From NCBI GenBank assembly GCA_032622095.1, contig CP136063.1, positions 33,734,987 to 33,798,986 on the forward strand: 64,000 bases of DNA, read 5' to 3'. Both the position numbers and the translations under genes were made by a program. Below are positions 12,131 to 22,962 of this stretch, in pieces (position 1 is the stretch's first letter; each line of letters opens with the position of its first letter). A model generated the notes under the pieces. It saw only the letters and a program-made list of their open reading frames with translations. It was not told the origin of the DNA and did not search any database. This stretch comes from Siphonodentalium dalli (Eukaryota; Mollusca; Scaphopoda; Gadilida; Siphonodentaliidae).

Positions 12131-14183
12131 CACTTTTGTTTCTTGTTAACAACCGAAAAACATTAGAGGAGACATTAAGAAAGAAAATTAGTGGGGTGAA
12201 GTTGAGTCCGGGGGGGGGGGGTGCAGAGCTCGATCAATATCCCCTGAACTAATATGCAGCAGACAAAAATGCGCGGATGCAGTTGTTGATATTTTATTTT
12301 TAGCTTGTCGTCTGACGTCATCATCTAGTCTTGAGACGCCGGTGTGCATTCTCTGGATACCCTTTTGGTGGTGTGTATTCACAACCTTGCTATTCTATTG
12401 TTAGCTTGTTGTCTGACATAACCAGCTAGTCCGGGGATGTCGGTGTGCTTTCTTTGAATGCCTGTTTTGGAGGTGGGCATTCATAAATCTCAAAATATAG
12501 TACGAATAGTATATGTTGGTACCAAAGAGTGGGGATAAGCGAATCTCACAATATCAACTCGATTTTAAAGTTACAAAGGGAAATATTGCTGTCAATGGGT
12601 GGTGTTCCTCCTATTGCCTTAACAGTTATATCACAAATAAATTTATTGAGGGGCATGCCTTCACTGCTCATCACCTAGCTTAATTTTGCCTGGTTCCACT
12701 TTCAAAGCTTATGTTGTGGGAGTACGTACGGCAAGGTGATTTTGTGTGTGTTTTTCACCCCCCCCCCAGAAACCAGCAATGGCGTGTTTCATTGAACCCG
12801 ATGGTTATCTATAGAATCTGACCCTGTGAAATAAACAGCACCCAAGTTCTCACGTCCATTTGTAAAGAATTTTTATGTTTCTATGAGCAAATAAATTTCC
12901 AAACTGTCTAGCTGTCAGTATTAAAATTCAAATAATGACAATAAGCTTAAATGGCCATTTCTGGTAAGTTATCGATCATCATATACGTAATCATAAACAG
13001 CATATACCAAGCCTACATTCGTCTTGTATTCAACGTTCCCGGTTTTGTTCTTCATTTTAAAAAGCTGCAGGAAGTCTTCGTCTATATTTTTCAGTCTACC
13101 ACCATTGGCCCATTAATAACAGCCAGTTGATGCGCCAGGAACGGCAACCGTGATATATCGTTTTAAACCGACCGTTAATGGCATGTTTACTAATTACATT
13201 TAATAATCATAACGAATGGTCATTGTTTTTATATATATAGCGTTTAGCGACAACACATAATGTTCAGAATGAATGTTGAGAATCCTTTCTGTAAAATGAG
13301 GACTTTCATCTTAAAACGTCATGACGTCATAAAGCGTTTCAGTTGTGGTTCATTTATGTGTATAATCTGATACACATTTTTGGTTTTACCTATCAAATGG
13401 GACTCGGTGGATAACAAGTTATTTTTGTAGAAAACGTCAAAATATAGCGATTCTATGTGATTTTCAAATGAGGACCAAGAATTAGGTCCCCATTTGCTAC
13501 TCAAGTCCCAATTTGTTGTTGTGTATTCCAGACGAGGTCCTCATTTGGCACATTCTACAAACGCACACACACACACACAAACTTTCCTCAAATATATATT
13601 AGATTATTGGCTTCGCCGCATAAAAGTTCACCTTTCCTAATGTGCTTTGCCTCTAATTATGATTATATACGTGCACACTAAGCATATACCGGTATATAGA
13701 ACTAAACAACCTATTGCAGAAATTTGTGGTTCTTGGAAATTTCGTTAAAAACTGAGGTGATATGTCATGTGTAGATTCTATCAATTAATATATAGGTGGA
13801 TAGATGTATATACACCAATTGGCGTATATAAGTTATAATGCCGATTGGAGTATATACAGCAAATGGGGAAATTTCTCCACGTGATAAAGAGATCAAATTT
13901 TTCCAAAACGGCATTTCCCTAGCTTCAGTACGTAACTTTGTTAACAGTTACGATGGTCCTGTAACTATCTGGCTAGAGCCAAGGAAACCTTATTTTGAAC
14001 AGAAACAAGAACTTTCCCAGATATCCTGTCTGTGAAAACGCACTGCGATCCAGAAAAATTGATAGTGCCCTAGTACTGTATATGAAAATGAGAGATTGGT
14101 ATATAAACAGTAATATATCAAGTGAGAATAATGATGAACTAATATAAGCGAATGTGGAATGCTAGTATATGCATCAGAATTAA
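12131..14183. other. AT-rich DNA with a two-copy repeat and homopolymers
   Basis: A direct repeat is seen at about 12301-12372 and 12412-12482 (agcttgt.gtctgac, then gtcggtgtgc and ttctttgaatgcc/ttctctggatacc). There is a poly-G run near 12211, poly-C near 12759 and an AC microsatellite near 13562-13580. Text near 13380-13560 (ttcaaatgaggacc, ggtccccatttg) resembles R1 vocabulary. No gene supported. Confidence 0.5.
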
Positions 14184-14187
14184 TTAA

Positions 14188-16622
14188 CCCTTTCATAACA
14201 GCAGTAAACATCCAGTGCCAGTACTTTCTCCTATATATGCCAGTTTACCATATGGAGCCTTGCATATTTAAGAGAAAGCAAGAACAATGTAAATATTGAT
14301 AGGCCAGTGTATTATCTTACATATTAGTCTGGTCGATAAAAGGTTTGACCTAGACAAAATTTGGACTAAGTTGGTTTTTATTCCATTTTGAAGAGGAATA
14401 TTTCCTCTACAACATATCCAAAATCCGCTAAAATCCGCTTTGAGCAAACTTTTTTACAGAGATTCTAAAACATTCTCATTTTTCGACCTTGCGAAGTACG
14501 TTTTTCTACAATATCCCTCATCGGCGACACCAGAACGCATTAATCCTCCATCCGATATATACCAGTTTGTGTAAAAGAGTATAGGGGGCGAATAGAGTGA
14601 CAAGGACAGAAAACAATGCAATCGCGGCGATGAAATGACTGTCAAAATGGCCGCAACTACAATCCATGCTACGATGAAAGCAACATATTGGATAACCCCC
14701 AAGAAGCGAAAATACACATTTTTAATTTACAAGAATGTTGTTATATATCTTTAAAGGTACACATATAATTAAAACAGATCTATCTGAATGATTTATCGAT
14801 CACTGCTACGCACGTTAACCCAATGATTTACGTTCGGGTTTTCTTATTAGAATACATCCAACAGTCGGACCAAAAACAGTTATTCTGGGCATGCAACACA
14901 CGAAGTAATATTTTGTCACGCAGCGCGTGGTAGTTTCCTTTTGGAATGATGATTAATTATTGAATGTAAAGCAGAAACTGAAGAGCCAACCCTATCTGTG
15001 TAAATACTAGTTATATTTCCAGAATTTTCAACACTCTCCGTGACAATAAACCATACACGTATGTCGTAATGCTGATTATACTGTCAAGAAACACTTATCT
15101 CTTCAACAGAATAGTACCATATCTCACTATATCGAAGAGACTGTACGTCGTACATTTTATTTAGTACTAATTTTCATGGTGCTCCCAAACCGGTTTCTTA
15201 GTAGACAATTATGTTCAAATTACTTCAATCGGAACTTTACAATATGAATATGTACCCCGCAATACACACTATTAGTTATCAGTATCTTGTTGTTTGAAAT
15301 TATGTTACCATTGCCACCCACATACTTGCGCTAAATATCAGGTCATCAGCGTTTACAGTTATTAGTTCTGCGTTTACCATTCACTCAATGTTGCTATTTA
15401 TGGTTTTGTATGCAGCAGATATGTGTAACATTAGGGAGAATGGGTAAATGCGCCGATGCGGTTGCAGAAAAGGTCGTACGTTTCGCGTATATGTGGCCTT
15501 AGTGCATTTAAGTGCACATAATTTCCAGGTATAAAGACAGTCTCTGCCATAGAGTATGTAGGCAAATTGGGTTATGTTGAGAATTTATTGAAGATAGTCT
15601 ATTGTAGTCCATTGTATTTTGATCAATTGCGTTCATGGTATACCACCATGTATTTGTGTGAAAAAAATTAAATATTCGTGTTTAATCACTTGACCGGAGG
15701 CAACTATGACTACTATTTTAAGACACGGACAATAGGATCTACACATTTTACCTAGTGCCATATGAATAGCTCTCATACTGTTCTATAGTAGTGAATTTTG
15801 ACAGACTGTGTGTTGTAGATTCAAAAATAAATGATTATCGGTCACATTCGTGAGACTGTTTTCATTACATATATTTCTGCTTCTAGAAAGGGTCACACAA
15901 TGAGTACATCCCTATTAGAGCACATTTAACTGTTTTAATACACATATATTACACGATTCAAGATAAACAGTACAGATAAAACTGCGTTATTCTTCTATTT
16001 CTTGACGCCCAAAAAGTCCACAATCAATCGTTGTATGAGACCTGGCTTTCGGTTGCTCTCTCGCGAGATACATTAGAGAGAATTCTTACATACTATTATC
16101 AATAGCTCCCCTTATACTCTGAAATCATTCTTCCTCGTATAATTCGACGGCCTGTTCGTTCTTGTATAACCAGCTACTACTATTCAATTTTCCGCAAATT
16201 GTAAATTTCATTCGATTTTGTCCATTTTGGCGGCCATTTTGGACAGACATTCTACCGATATGGTTTACGACTAAGGATTGTTTGTGTGGATTTTATTTTA
16301 TTACTAATTTGGTATTTGTTGGCGCACCTACCACCGAAATTCAGGATTTTTCTATACCAACTGCCATCATGGACGCCATCTTGTATTACAGAAAATGCGC
16401 AAAGCGGATTTTAGCGGATTTTGGATATGTTATAGAGGATATATTCCTCTTCAAAATGGAATAGAAACCAACTTAGTCCAAAAATTTTCTAGGTTGACCC
16501 TAAAATTTTAGTTTATCGACCAGACTATATGTGAGGCTCCCATTGGGAGACTCGCTTATTTAAGAGAATGAATTAGCACAGGGTTTTTCGCAAAATGTTA
16601 GGAATCTCCAGTCATGAAAGAG
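14188..16622. mobile_element. Non-autonomous piggyBac-like element flanked by TTAA
   Basis: TTAA lies at 14184-14187 and 16623-16626. The left end reads CCCTTTCATAACAG and the right end, reversed, reads CTCTTTCATGACTG. Both sides have a related 32-nt subterminal motif (near 14214 and at 16551-16582), then an inner inverted repeat of about 120 bp (14323-14445 against 16395-16531; tagtctggtcgataaa against tttatcgaccagacta, and atccgctaaaatccgctttg against its complement). TTAA target duplication with CCC termini is a piggyBac hallmark. No transposase is visible, so it would need to be mobilised in trans. An alternative is an inner TA-flanked element nested in an older piggyBac-like one. Confidence 0.7.
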
Positions 16623-16626
16623 TTAA

Positions 16627-17002
16627 GCAAGTACCTTACTCGTATTTAAATTCACGAAGTACTACTACCCATCGGTGGCGATGAGCGAACATAATAATAC
16701 GATTTGTGAGTTTATACCAAACAATCGGAAAAATAAGAGGGCTATATTAGATAGTTATTTGATAATTATATTTACATGTGGGCAACCAATCTAAACATAT
16801 ATACATGTAAAGCGTCAAATCATGGTTTGATCTTTGATGTTGATAACTTGCAATGCTATATTTGATTGTATCAAAAGCAATAAAGTGAATCGCGAAATGT
16901 ATTGATCATATTGTGGGTTTGTATGTGAATGATATTACAGAAGATGTGAAACAATAGGACTAAACTGTTTGAATGATTTGTTCAATGAACGGTCACTTAC
17001 AA
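16627..17002. other. AT-rich DNA, no feature seen
   Basis: No ORF, repeat or RNA recognised. Confidence 0.4.
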
Positions 17003-17142
17003 TTATCTAAAGACTTCAGAGACGGTACCCTCCCCTATATTCAGCGACCAGATGATCTCCTGTATATAGAGCACCTTGTAGTTGAATTGGAGATTGCTGT
17101 CCCGACCCTTCACAACTTTGCCCTCATGCCAGTTTGTTCCCC
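17003..17142 (-). CDS. Candidate host-gene 3' coding exon
   Basis: On the minus strand a pyrimidine tract and AG (17144-17143) precede an open stretch of about 46 codons ending in TAA at 17003-17005. Its GC content is higher than its surroundings. The peptide includes NWHEGKVVKGRDSNLQF and ends EVFR. Frame openness, composition and acceptor fit a last coding exon. I do not recognise the family, and the stretch is short enough to arise by chance. If real, the rest of the gene lies upstream on the minus strand (17150 and beyond), where I see no second clear exon. Confidence 0.3.
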
Positions 17143-18764
17143 CTAAAAAAGATATCATAATTTATGTATTGCAATAATAACATCTTATGTGTACCGGTAA
17201 CTGTCGCTTTTTATTGTACTGAATGTACTCCCATAATCTAGCACGAATTTAATGCCACATGGTAGTTTGCGCTTCAAAATACACGTAATATTATTCTCTT
17301 TTGAATTTTTCTCAGTATCAAAATAGGTCGATAAATATCTGAACTTCCTTTCTATGAGCATTATGTAACCCAAAAAGACGCATTGAAGTGATGAAAAATA
17401 CAACTGTGAATACTGTGTTTGGGTCACAAACACAAAGCAGCCATTTCCACGACATGGAACAGAAAAGTGCGCTCTGTGGTAGTCTATTCCTGATATGGTA
17501 GCAATAAAGAGTGTTTGTTTCACTCTGACTTCTGGTGAAAAGTTGAAAACGGCTGAAAAATGGCTATGACGTGGCAAGTGTTTTTCAGAGCACATTAGGC
17601 CAGTAAAGCCCAGTATACCAATAGTTTTTTTTATTTATCGACCTATTGTATCTAAATTACATAGAAAATAATTTGGAGGTTCGAATAAGCCATGTCCATT
17701 TAAATATTACCAACTTATTATATTATATTACATGGTGTGTCAAGACCAAGGTTATATGTATTAACATTCACTTTACAAAATAACTGACACTGTTCAAGTT
17801 TTAGTGTCAAATGGCCTGTCATATATTTTTTATTTATTACTTTTCCTCAAACTCCACCACTGTTTTAAAGGGGTACTGTGCGCCATTTTCAATAAATGTC
17901 CGGTGATAACAACGATCTATTATCGATAATATATAGAAACATAAGTAATTTGAGTCGAAGATGTATTCTGTAAACGCTCAGGTTAATAGGCTATCTTAAA
18001 ATGTAATAATTTAAAAGTTAGTAATTTAATATAAATTGAATTTATGGCTGGAGCCATAAAATGGCGTATATTAAAATACGAATTTCCTTGTACAAGACGT
18101 AATCAAATTATAATTGAGGGATACTGGATTAGTAAACCCATTGCACACACGATCGTTTGAAACATTATGCTGATACGGGGAGAAAACTCAAGCCACTCAC
18201 TGACTAGTGACGATACAATAAGATAAATGAGTACATGGGACTAGTATGCATATATAATATAACTTTTATTTGATACATTTGGTTGAAAACTGTACAAAAA
18301 TTACTCGACAACAACAATTTGTATTTTTTGCATTCCGGTAAATTGCCATCCGTAACACTATTTCGTACTCAACAGACTTTCAAATAATGGACAAATTGTT
18401 ACCTTATTCTCCAACTCAGACTCTATAGAAACCAACAACAACATTTGGGTACAGTATCCCATTTAAGAATTAAATACTTTTATAATGTCTAATAACCACT
18501 AAATGTGACAAAATGTCTTATAGTAAATGTTACCAGCTACTAGTATAAAGACAAATTTAGCAATATCACAGGCCTTAAAATCCTACAAGAATCAAAATAT
18601 TGCATTTCTACATCAAATCAACTGCTTTTTACGAGAATCAAACTAAGAATCATAATTTTAATTCTCGTCAGATTTTAAGCCCTATAGCAAAAAAAAGACA
18701 TATTTGTCACGAATATTATTTAGGCCAAACTGAATGATATGTGTGTTTCCCCTATCATGCCGGG
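17143..18764. other. AT-rich DNA without supported gene
   Basis: A 136-codon minus-strand open frame (17185-17595) has no recognised domain and its composition matches non-coding surroundings. The rest holds scattered low-complexity AT sequence. Confidence 0.4.
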
Positions 18765-18975
18765 TAGGGCTGCAACGATACACTTTGTCACGATACGATA
18801 TATGACCGTACGTATCACGACACGCAAAAACCATGTTTTGCGAGGATTTTCTACCTAAATTGTTAAAATAAAAAACACAGTAAATATGGGTTATTTTCGC
18901 ATTCGATGACCTAAAATTGTGCTATTTATGTATCACGATACACTTCACACGATACGATACGCGTAAATAGTATTG
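18765..18975 (+). mobile_element. hAT-like MITE, left part
   Basis: Starts TAGGGCTGCAACGATACACT, a hAT-type terminal phrase. Repeated CACGATACGATA and tatcacgatacac motifs follow at 18790-18800 and 18933-18960. It ends abruptly where the GC-rich Polinton end module begins, so the Polinton may have inserted into it. No matching second half was found on the far side. Confidence 0.5.
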
Positions 18976-18976
18976 G

Positions 18977-19092
18977 CTGGCACTCTGGCCCACCCCCCTC
19001 GCTCGGGGGCATTCTGGCCCATGGGCCAGAGTGCCCCCGAGAAACTGATTTGGATTTTTTCTGGCCCACCCATCTCGCTCGAGGGCACTCTG
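18977..19092. repeat. GC-rich palindromic module outside Polinton terminal repeat
   Basis: Two direct copies of ctggcccacccNNctcgctcg (near 18986 and 19061) flank an inverted copy (gggccagagtgcccccgag). ggcccatgggcc forms a perfect palindrome at the centre. A comparable module (ggtcagagtggcag, gtgggccagagtgacag) lies at 35560-35638, outside the second terminal repeat. It could form cruciforms. Confidence 0.75.
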
Positions 19093-19362
19093 AGGTTGTG
19101 CTAGATTTCAAAAGAGTAAGGTGAGCGCTTCGAAGGGTTTTTTTTGACAGAAAAGAGAACAATTTACCAACGTATCGATTTTTTCTCGGATTCTAATGCC
19201 AGTGTGGTAAGCGAAGGGCGCTCCCATTCGCTGTACACATTGAACTTAGAATAATACGAGAAAAAATAGATGTGTTGGTAAATTGTGCTACTTTACCAGT
19301 GCATTTTTTAACAAAAGCGAAAGTCTTCGAATAAATTCGAAGACGCTAGCGCTGTGAAAATG
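19091..19362 (+). repeat. Polinton left terminal repeat
   Basis: Shared with 35653-35905 in the same orientation and with 37615-37805 in reverse. Key blocks are AGAGTAAGGTGAGCGCTTCG from 19113, agcgaagggcgctcccattc, and the hairpin GTCTTCGAAT/ATTCGAAGAC at 19323-19344. Polinton ends usually begin with AG. Confidence 0.8.
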
Positions 19363-19397
19363 TGCATGTAAGAGCCACCTGATAACAGGTTTTGGGT

Positions 19398-19413
19398 GGC
19401 CCTGAAAAGGGCC
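19398..19413 (-). terminator. Histone-type mRNA 3' stem-loop 1
   Basis: The minus strand reads GGCCCTTTTCAGGGCC followed by ACCC. This is a six-pair stem with a UUUC loop, the animal histone mRNA 3' end form. It lies 14-29 nt after the stop codon of the ORF at 19427-19852. No clear purine-rich downstream element follows this copy. Confidence 0.8.
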
Positions 19414-19426
19414 GTTTTACGTTAGA

Positions 19427-19852
19427 TCACAAGAAAAGTGGATAAGGGGTCTTTAGGAACTCAAATCCATCCTCTTGATCCAACTCCCGAAACACAAGCG
19501 AACCCTCGATGAGAGGTGGAAATATACCTTGCGGTATACTCACACCCTTCAATGGGGGTACGTCTAATCTGTACTGCTTCTTCTCTCTCCAAAACACGAG
19601 CTTTATCTGCAGAAGGGTTGCCGCAAGTAAGACACCTGTTGTCCCAAGCCATTCGATGTTTTCTGTCTCCTGTCCACTGAACAGTGTAGGATTGCGAGCC
19701 CAAGTTGCATTGACAAAAGTGAATAGTTCAAAGAACTTTTCACCTGTACCATATTCTGCCCAGGAAAGGGTCTCCCACACCGCAATGTCCCTCGGGGCCG
19801 ATACACGGATGGCTCTGACATAAGATCCAAGATCAGTTTTAGGGTATTCCAT
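19427..19852 (-). CDS. Hypothetical Polinton-end protein, 141 aa
   Basis: The ORF is open from MEYPKTDLGS to a stop 14 nt before the histone-type stem-loop. It has an upstream block (19897-19971) shared with three other stem-loop genes. The sequence is mixed, with a hydrophobic stretch near residues 66-86 (LGTTGVLLAATLLQIKLVFW) that could be a membrane-facing helix. No known domain is recognised. The gene sits between the terminal repeat and the virion genes and reads toward the element end. That position, plus its own promoter block and 3' signal, suggests it is expressed separately from the virion genes, perhaps as an early or accessory gene. This is inference. Confidence 0.65.
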   Translation of the reverse strand: MEYPKTDLGSYVRAIRVSAPRDIAVWETLSWAEYGTGEKFFELFTFVNATWARNPTLFSGQETENIEWLGTTGVLLAATLLQIKLVFWREKKQYRLDVPPLKGVSIPQGIFPPLIEGSLVFRELDQEDGFEFLKTPYPLFL

Positions 19853-19896
19853 CGTGGAGAAATGATATGCTCTAAATGGGATTTTTGTTATATGTA

Positions 19897-19971
19897 AAAC
19901 GCGCGGACGTCGTTGGCGACGTCATTGTGATTTTCTACCAATTTTCCCGAATGATATTTCATATGTGTTTC
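19897..19971 (-). promoter_or_regulatory. Shared upstream block P1
   Basis: Contains acgcgcggacgtcgttgg, gacgtcat and, 45 nt further upstream of the gene, atgtgtttctttttt. The same order occurs before the genes at 35388 (-), 36154 (+) and 37336 (-). GACGTCA is a CRE-type site and the GCGCG core could serve E2F-like factors; both assignments are inference. Confidence 0.6.
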
Positions 19972-20329
19972 TTTTTTTTGTGAATTAAGATCTTCATCGA
20001 CATTGCCGAAGACGATAATTAAAAACAGACACTGTTTTTCAACAACATAACTTTTATTTTTGAATTAAGTATCAACATATTTAGAACTAATCATGAAATT
20101 ATCATATTTACAATCAATAATTGGTAATGCAATGAACATAATTTACATTTGGTAACCCATTTCATCATTAACAATCAAAATATTTACAAATGATTGTGAT
20201 TTTAACATATTTAAACAATTGGTAATGAACACATTTTATCAATACTGAAATTCACAGTAAGTCTTACAAGTTTGTGAAATACATGTTTTGGGTAATGTTT
20301 CTGATTCTTTTCGTAAGGGCTCATAGTTT

Positions 20330-20770
20330 CTATGAAAACCAATCAAATACTTTTCTATCATTTTTGAAGTAGTCACCATCAAAATTCATTTCAACTAATA
20401 CTTTTATACCATATCCGCTTTTCAAGAAATGTACAGCAAATATACAGTAGATACCACACACGTTTGTACCGTGATGTTGAAACCGCCCAACGTTTATTTT
20501 ACATTCGATCGAATTTCTTTGAATGAATGATTTGATATATTTATCAATAACTGGTACCCCAAACGAATCGAAATATGTTGCAATGTTCCCATTGAAGACA
20601 ATTGCAACCCAGTGTTCTCCTGGTTTTTTTGACGTATGTGTATTTACTATGTATGCTTTTACATGATGTGTTTTCTCGTGTGGTAACTGATCTTTTGCAC
20701 ACACCACACCATACAATGAACAGAGGTAGGATGATTTGTCTAGTATATGCTGAAGTTCGCTAGTGTTCAT
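20330..20770 (-). CDS. Adenain-like cysteine protease
   Basis: This 146-residue protein has the adenovirus-type maturation protease signature. The catalytic His is in GEHWVAIVF (about residue 53), an acidic residue in YFDSFGVP follows (about 67-71), and Gln and the nucleophile Cys lie in FQHHGTNVCGIYCIF (about 117-129). In adenoviruses and Polintons this enzyme cleaves precursor capsid and core proteins during virion maturation. The frame is intact although capsid genes next to it are broken. It overlaps the start-proximal end of the upstream ORF (20760-21071) by 11 bp, a tight late-gene arrangement. The start is the first Met, 11 bp inside that ORF. Identification is confident; activity is not proven. 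Confidence 0.92.
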   Translation of the reverse strand: MNTSELQHILDKSSYLCSLYGVVCAKDQLPHEKTHHVKAYIVNTHTSKKPGEHWVAIVFNGNIATYFDSFGVPVIDKYIKSFIQRNSIECKINVGRFQHHGTNVCGIYCIFAVHFLKSGYGIKVLVEMNFDGDYFKNDRKVFDWFS

Positions 20771-21071
20771 CTTCGTAGTATTTTTTTACTTTTTCACACC
20801 ACAAGTCAACAAAAACCGAATTAAATTTGTTAGAGTTTGCATGAACAACTTCCTTTATATCTTTCCAAAGTTTGAATGCCTCAAATTTCTCTTGTTGTGT
20901 AAATGATTCTATTTCTGGATACCATTGTTCCATAACTCGGTAGATGTTCATTTTAAGTAGTGCTATATCAATGAACATATCTACCCATGGTATAGGTGGT
21001 GTCCAAAGACAAAGTAAATGTCGTGTCTGACTTGGATGATCTATTTTACATCCTTCACAATTGAGTGCCAC
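20760..21071 (-). CDS. Conserved Polinton protein with C-x2-C/HPSQ module, 103 aa
   Basis: The N terminus carries CEGCKIDHPSQTRHLLCL, a likely zinc-binding set (C-x2-C...HPSQ-x2-H-x2-C). A helical acidic C-terminal half ends KVKKYYEDEH. Similar HPSQ-containing short proteins occur beside protease genes in animal Polinton/adintovirus elements (family knowledge, from memory). It lies between the major capsid gene and the protease and overlaps the protease by 11 bp. No function can be assigned. The frame is intact. Confidence 0.7.
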   Translation of the reverse strand: MALNCEGCKIDHPSQTRHLLCLWTPPIPWVDMFIDIALLKMNIYRVMEQWYPEIESFTQQEKFEAFKLWKDIKEVVHANSNKFNSVFVDLWCEKVKKYYEDEH

Positions 21072-21209
21072 TTCATTTGAAATTTCATTTTGTATTTCAT
21101 GAACGAAACAGTTTTCCGAACTTTGTCAAGGATAGAAACATACGGAATGAAATCGAGTCCTCCAACTTGCAGTCTCAATTTTTCCTCCAAATGCAATCCA
21201 TCCATGCTT

Positions 21210-22436
21210 TTAATAATCTGTTATTATTTCTCGCAAACTGTTGATTTCAATTTGATTATCGAACTCAGCATAGACTATCACGTTGATCACTGAAGCTAGA
21301 GCTGCAGCAAACTGAAGCTCTAACCTTATGTTACCGGTTTTATAGGATGCAAATGTCCTTCCTCTGCTCCTTGGTCAGGTGTGAGGTCGTAACACCAGAA
21401 ACAATAACCATTCCTGTATTTTTCGAGATTCAAACCAAAGGATTTGTTTTGTCCAAACATACCCGAAGACTGATACAGTGATAAATAAGATCCTAGGCAT
21501 TGTTCTGATTCAAAGTTTGGTTCAAATGGTCGGTTATGGATGGTATGTCCGTCCTGACTAACTTCAAGTTTTCTCAGATTGAAGTGTTGGAAATGAAATG
21601 GGTTCGTTTCAATATCGCCATTCATATCTTTGTTTGATACCAAGCCTATGCAAAGTCTCTTTGGCAATTGTCCTTGAAAAACGTGATCTTCAATTTTTTA
21701 TCTAAGCCCTGCACCAATAGTGAATATTTTTACTTCAACTCTTCTAATCGGTATTTTCATATTTTTCTGTATTATTGTTTGGTTCAAGTTATTTGCTACT
21801 ACTGGCATCAGCGTAATTGTACGAACATTGAAAACTGCCGTTTCAAATACTATTTTTCCGTTGGCCTGACCAATTAAAGAGACTTTTGGATTCGCTCTAT
21901 TGAGACGAATTCTTATCTCAATTCCATTTGGTAAGTATTTCTCTTGTAGAAATATATCTGTGTGTAAACGACCACACAATTCTACCGTTTTACTACCTGC
22001 TATGATTGCTTGGCGAGATTTCAATCCATCATTACCACCAGCTTTAGTGTTTTCGGTGAACTGTTTAGCGGTGTCGGGGGTACCACATTTCTAGTGCGGC
22101 AAGTTGATTTTCTTTACATTCACCAGAATAAGCCAAGAGATTTTCCATGTAGGCTCGATAAGGATAGGTATCTCCGTTCGCCGTTACAAGTTGATTATTT
22201 AGGTAAATATCGATACTACTGAACAAGCTATGGAAAAAGTTGTTAATAGGCGCAATTTCATCAGTACCATCAACCAAGTTTGTTCCATCTGCTTTTGTGA
22301 TTTTGAATTTCAGGTACAAATATGATTGATTTACATCTGTCCATTTTTCAGTTTGAGGCGGAATTACAAATTCTACTGGTGCGGAATTATTCAAAGAGCT
22401 AATCGGGTGATGTTCTATCCATTGTGATTCCAACAT
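21210..22436 (-). pseudogene. Major capsid protein (double jelly-roll, hexon-like), broken
   Basis: Three open pieces read in order. 22065-22436 is the N terminus (PPQTEKWTDVNQSYLYLKF; LNNQLVTANGDTYPYRAYME, the most conserved Polinton capsid phrase). 21698-22024 and 21326-21667 follow. The C-terminal GNIRLELQFA...VIVYAEFD piece ends in TAA at 21210-21212. Lesions are a frame change between 22065 and 22024, an in-frame stop near 21695, and a frame change plus stop near 21325. The protein would build the icosahedral shell. This copy cannot make it without repair. Confidence 0.88.
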
Positions 22437-22443
22437 CGTTGTA

Positions 22444-22600
22444 AAACGATCTCTCGATATATTTGATTAATCATGATGATCCAAAATGGATCATTCGAAT
22501 GCAGCAAGTCCGAGATAGAAGCATCTAACTCGGACTTGCTGCATTCGCATGATCCATTTTGCATCATCATGATTAATCAAATATATCGAGAGATCGTTTT
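22444..22600. repeat. Long hairpin: inverted duplication at core-protein gene end
   Basis: The left arm (about 22444-22513) and right arm (about 22528-22599) are reverse complements over about 70 bp with only a few mismatches. The loop is gatagaagcatcta-like. The right arm contains the last codons and stop of the core-protein gene (KRSLDIFD stop), and the left arm is an inverted copy placed upstream of the capsid start. Confidence 0.88.
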
Positions 22601-22953
22601 GATTTCTTTACAGGCGTTTTAATGGACTTACTTCTAACTCGTTTGCGAGAAGAATGATTTTTCAAAGGTCGCGATGATCTATTTATGCCATTTGGTGTTG
22701 ATATTTTCTTTATTGTTTCCCTTCCAAAAGATTTCAATGCTTCTTTACCTTGTTTCAAAAATACTTCTTTTGGACTTTTAACACAATGAATGATATCTTC
22801 GACTGCAGCAAGTCCATGCTTGAATACTTGTTGTTTAGCAATCTGACCAATAGGTTTTAGAAACGGTACTACTGTTCTCATTGCAGATTTGAATAGTGAA
22901 ATAATTCCATTTCCATACTGTCTAGGTACGCCTCTATACACGGGGATCATCAT
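22573..22953 (-). CDS. Basic virion core protein (pX/pVII-like)
   Basis: This 126-residue protein opens with PVYRGVPRQYGNGIISLF, then a hydrophobic amphipathic segment (VVPFLKPIGQIAKQ, about residues 28-42). It ends in a long Lys/Arg-rich tail (SSRKRVRSKSIKTPVKKSKR). A short capsid-linked protein with glycine-rich start, amphipathic helix and basic tail is typical of the Polinton/adintovirus core protein that contacts packaged DNA, by analogy to adenovirus pX/pVII. The frame is intact. It lies between the penton gene (22963) and the major capsid gene, as expected for a virion module. The basic tail may also act as a nuclear localisation signal. Confidence 0.75.
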   Translation of the reverse strand: MMIPVYRGVPRQYGNGIISLFKSAMRTVVPFLKPIGQIAKQQVFKHGLAAVEDIIHCVKSPKEVFLKQGKEALKSFGRETIKKISTPNGINRSSRPLKNHSSRKRVRSKSIKTPVKKSKRSLDIFD

Positions 22954-22962
22954 AAATACAAA

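Noticed and set aside
17185-17595. 136-codon minus-strand frame
   Set aside because: No domain, AT-driven composition, no support from neighbours.
19509-19830. Other frames overlapping the 19427-19852 gene
   Set aside because: Only the frame ending just before the stem-loop has matching 5' and 3' signals.
21668-22222. Plus-strand frames inside the capsid gene
   Set aside because: Antisense shadows of the capsid pseudogene.
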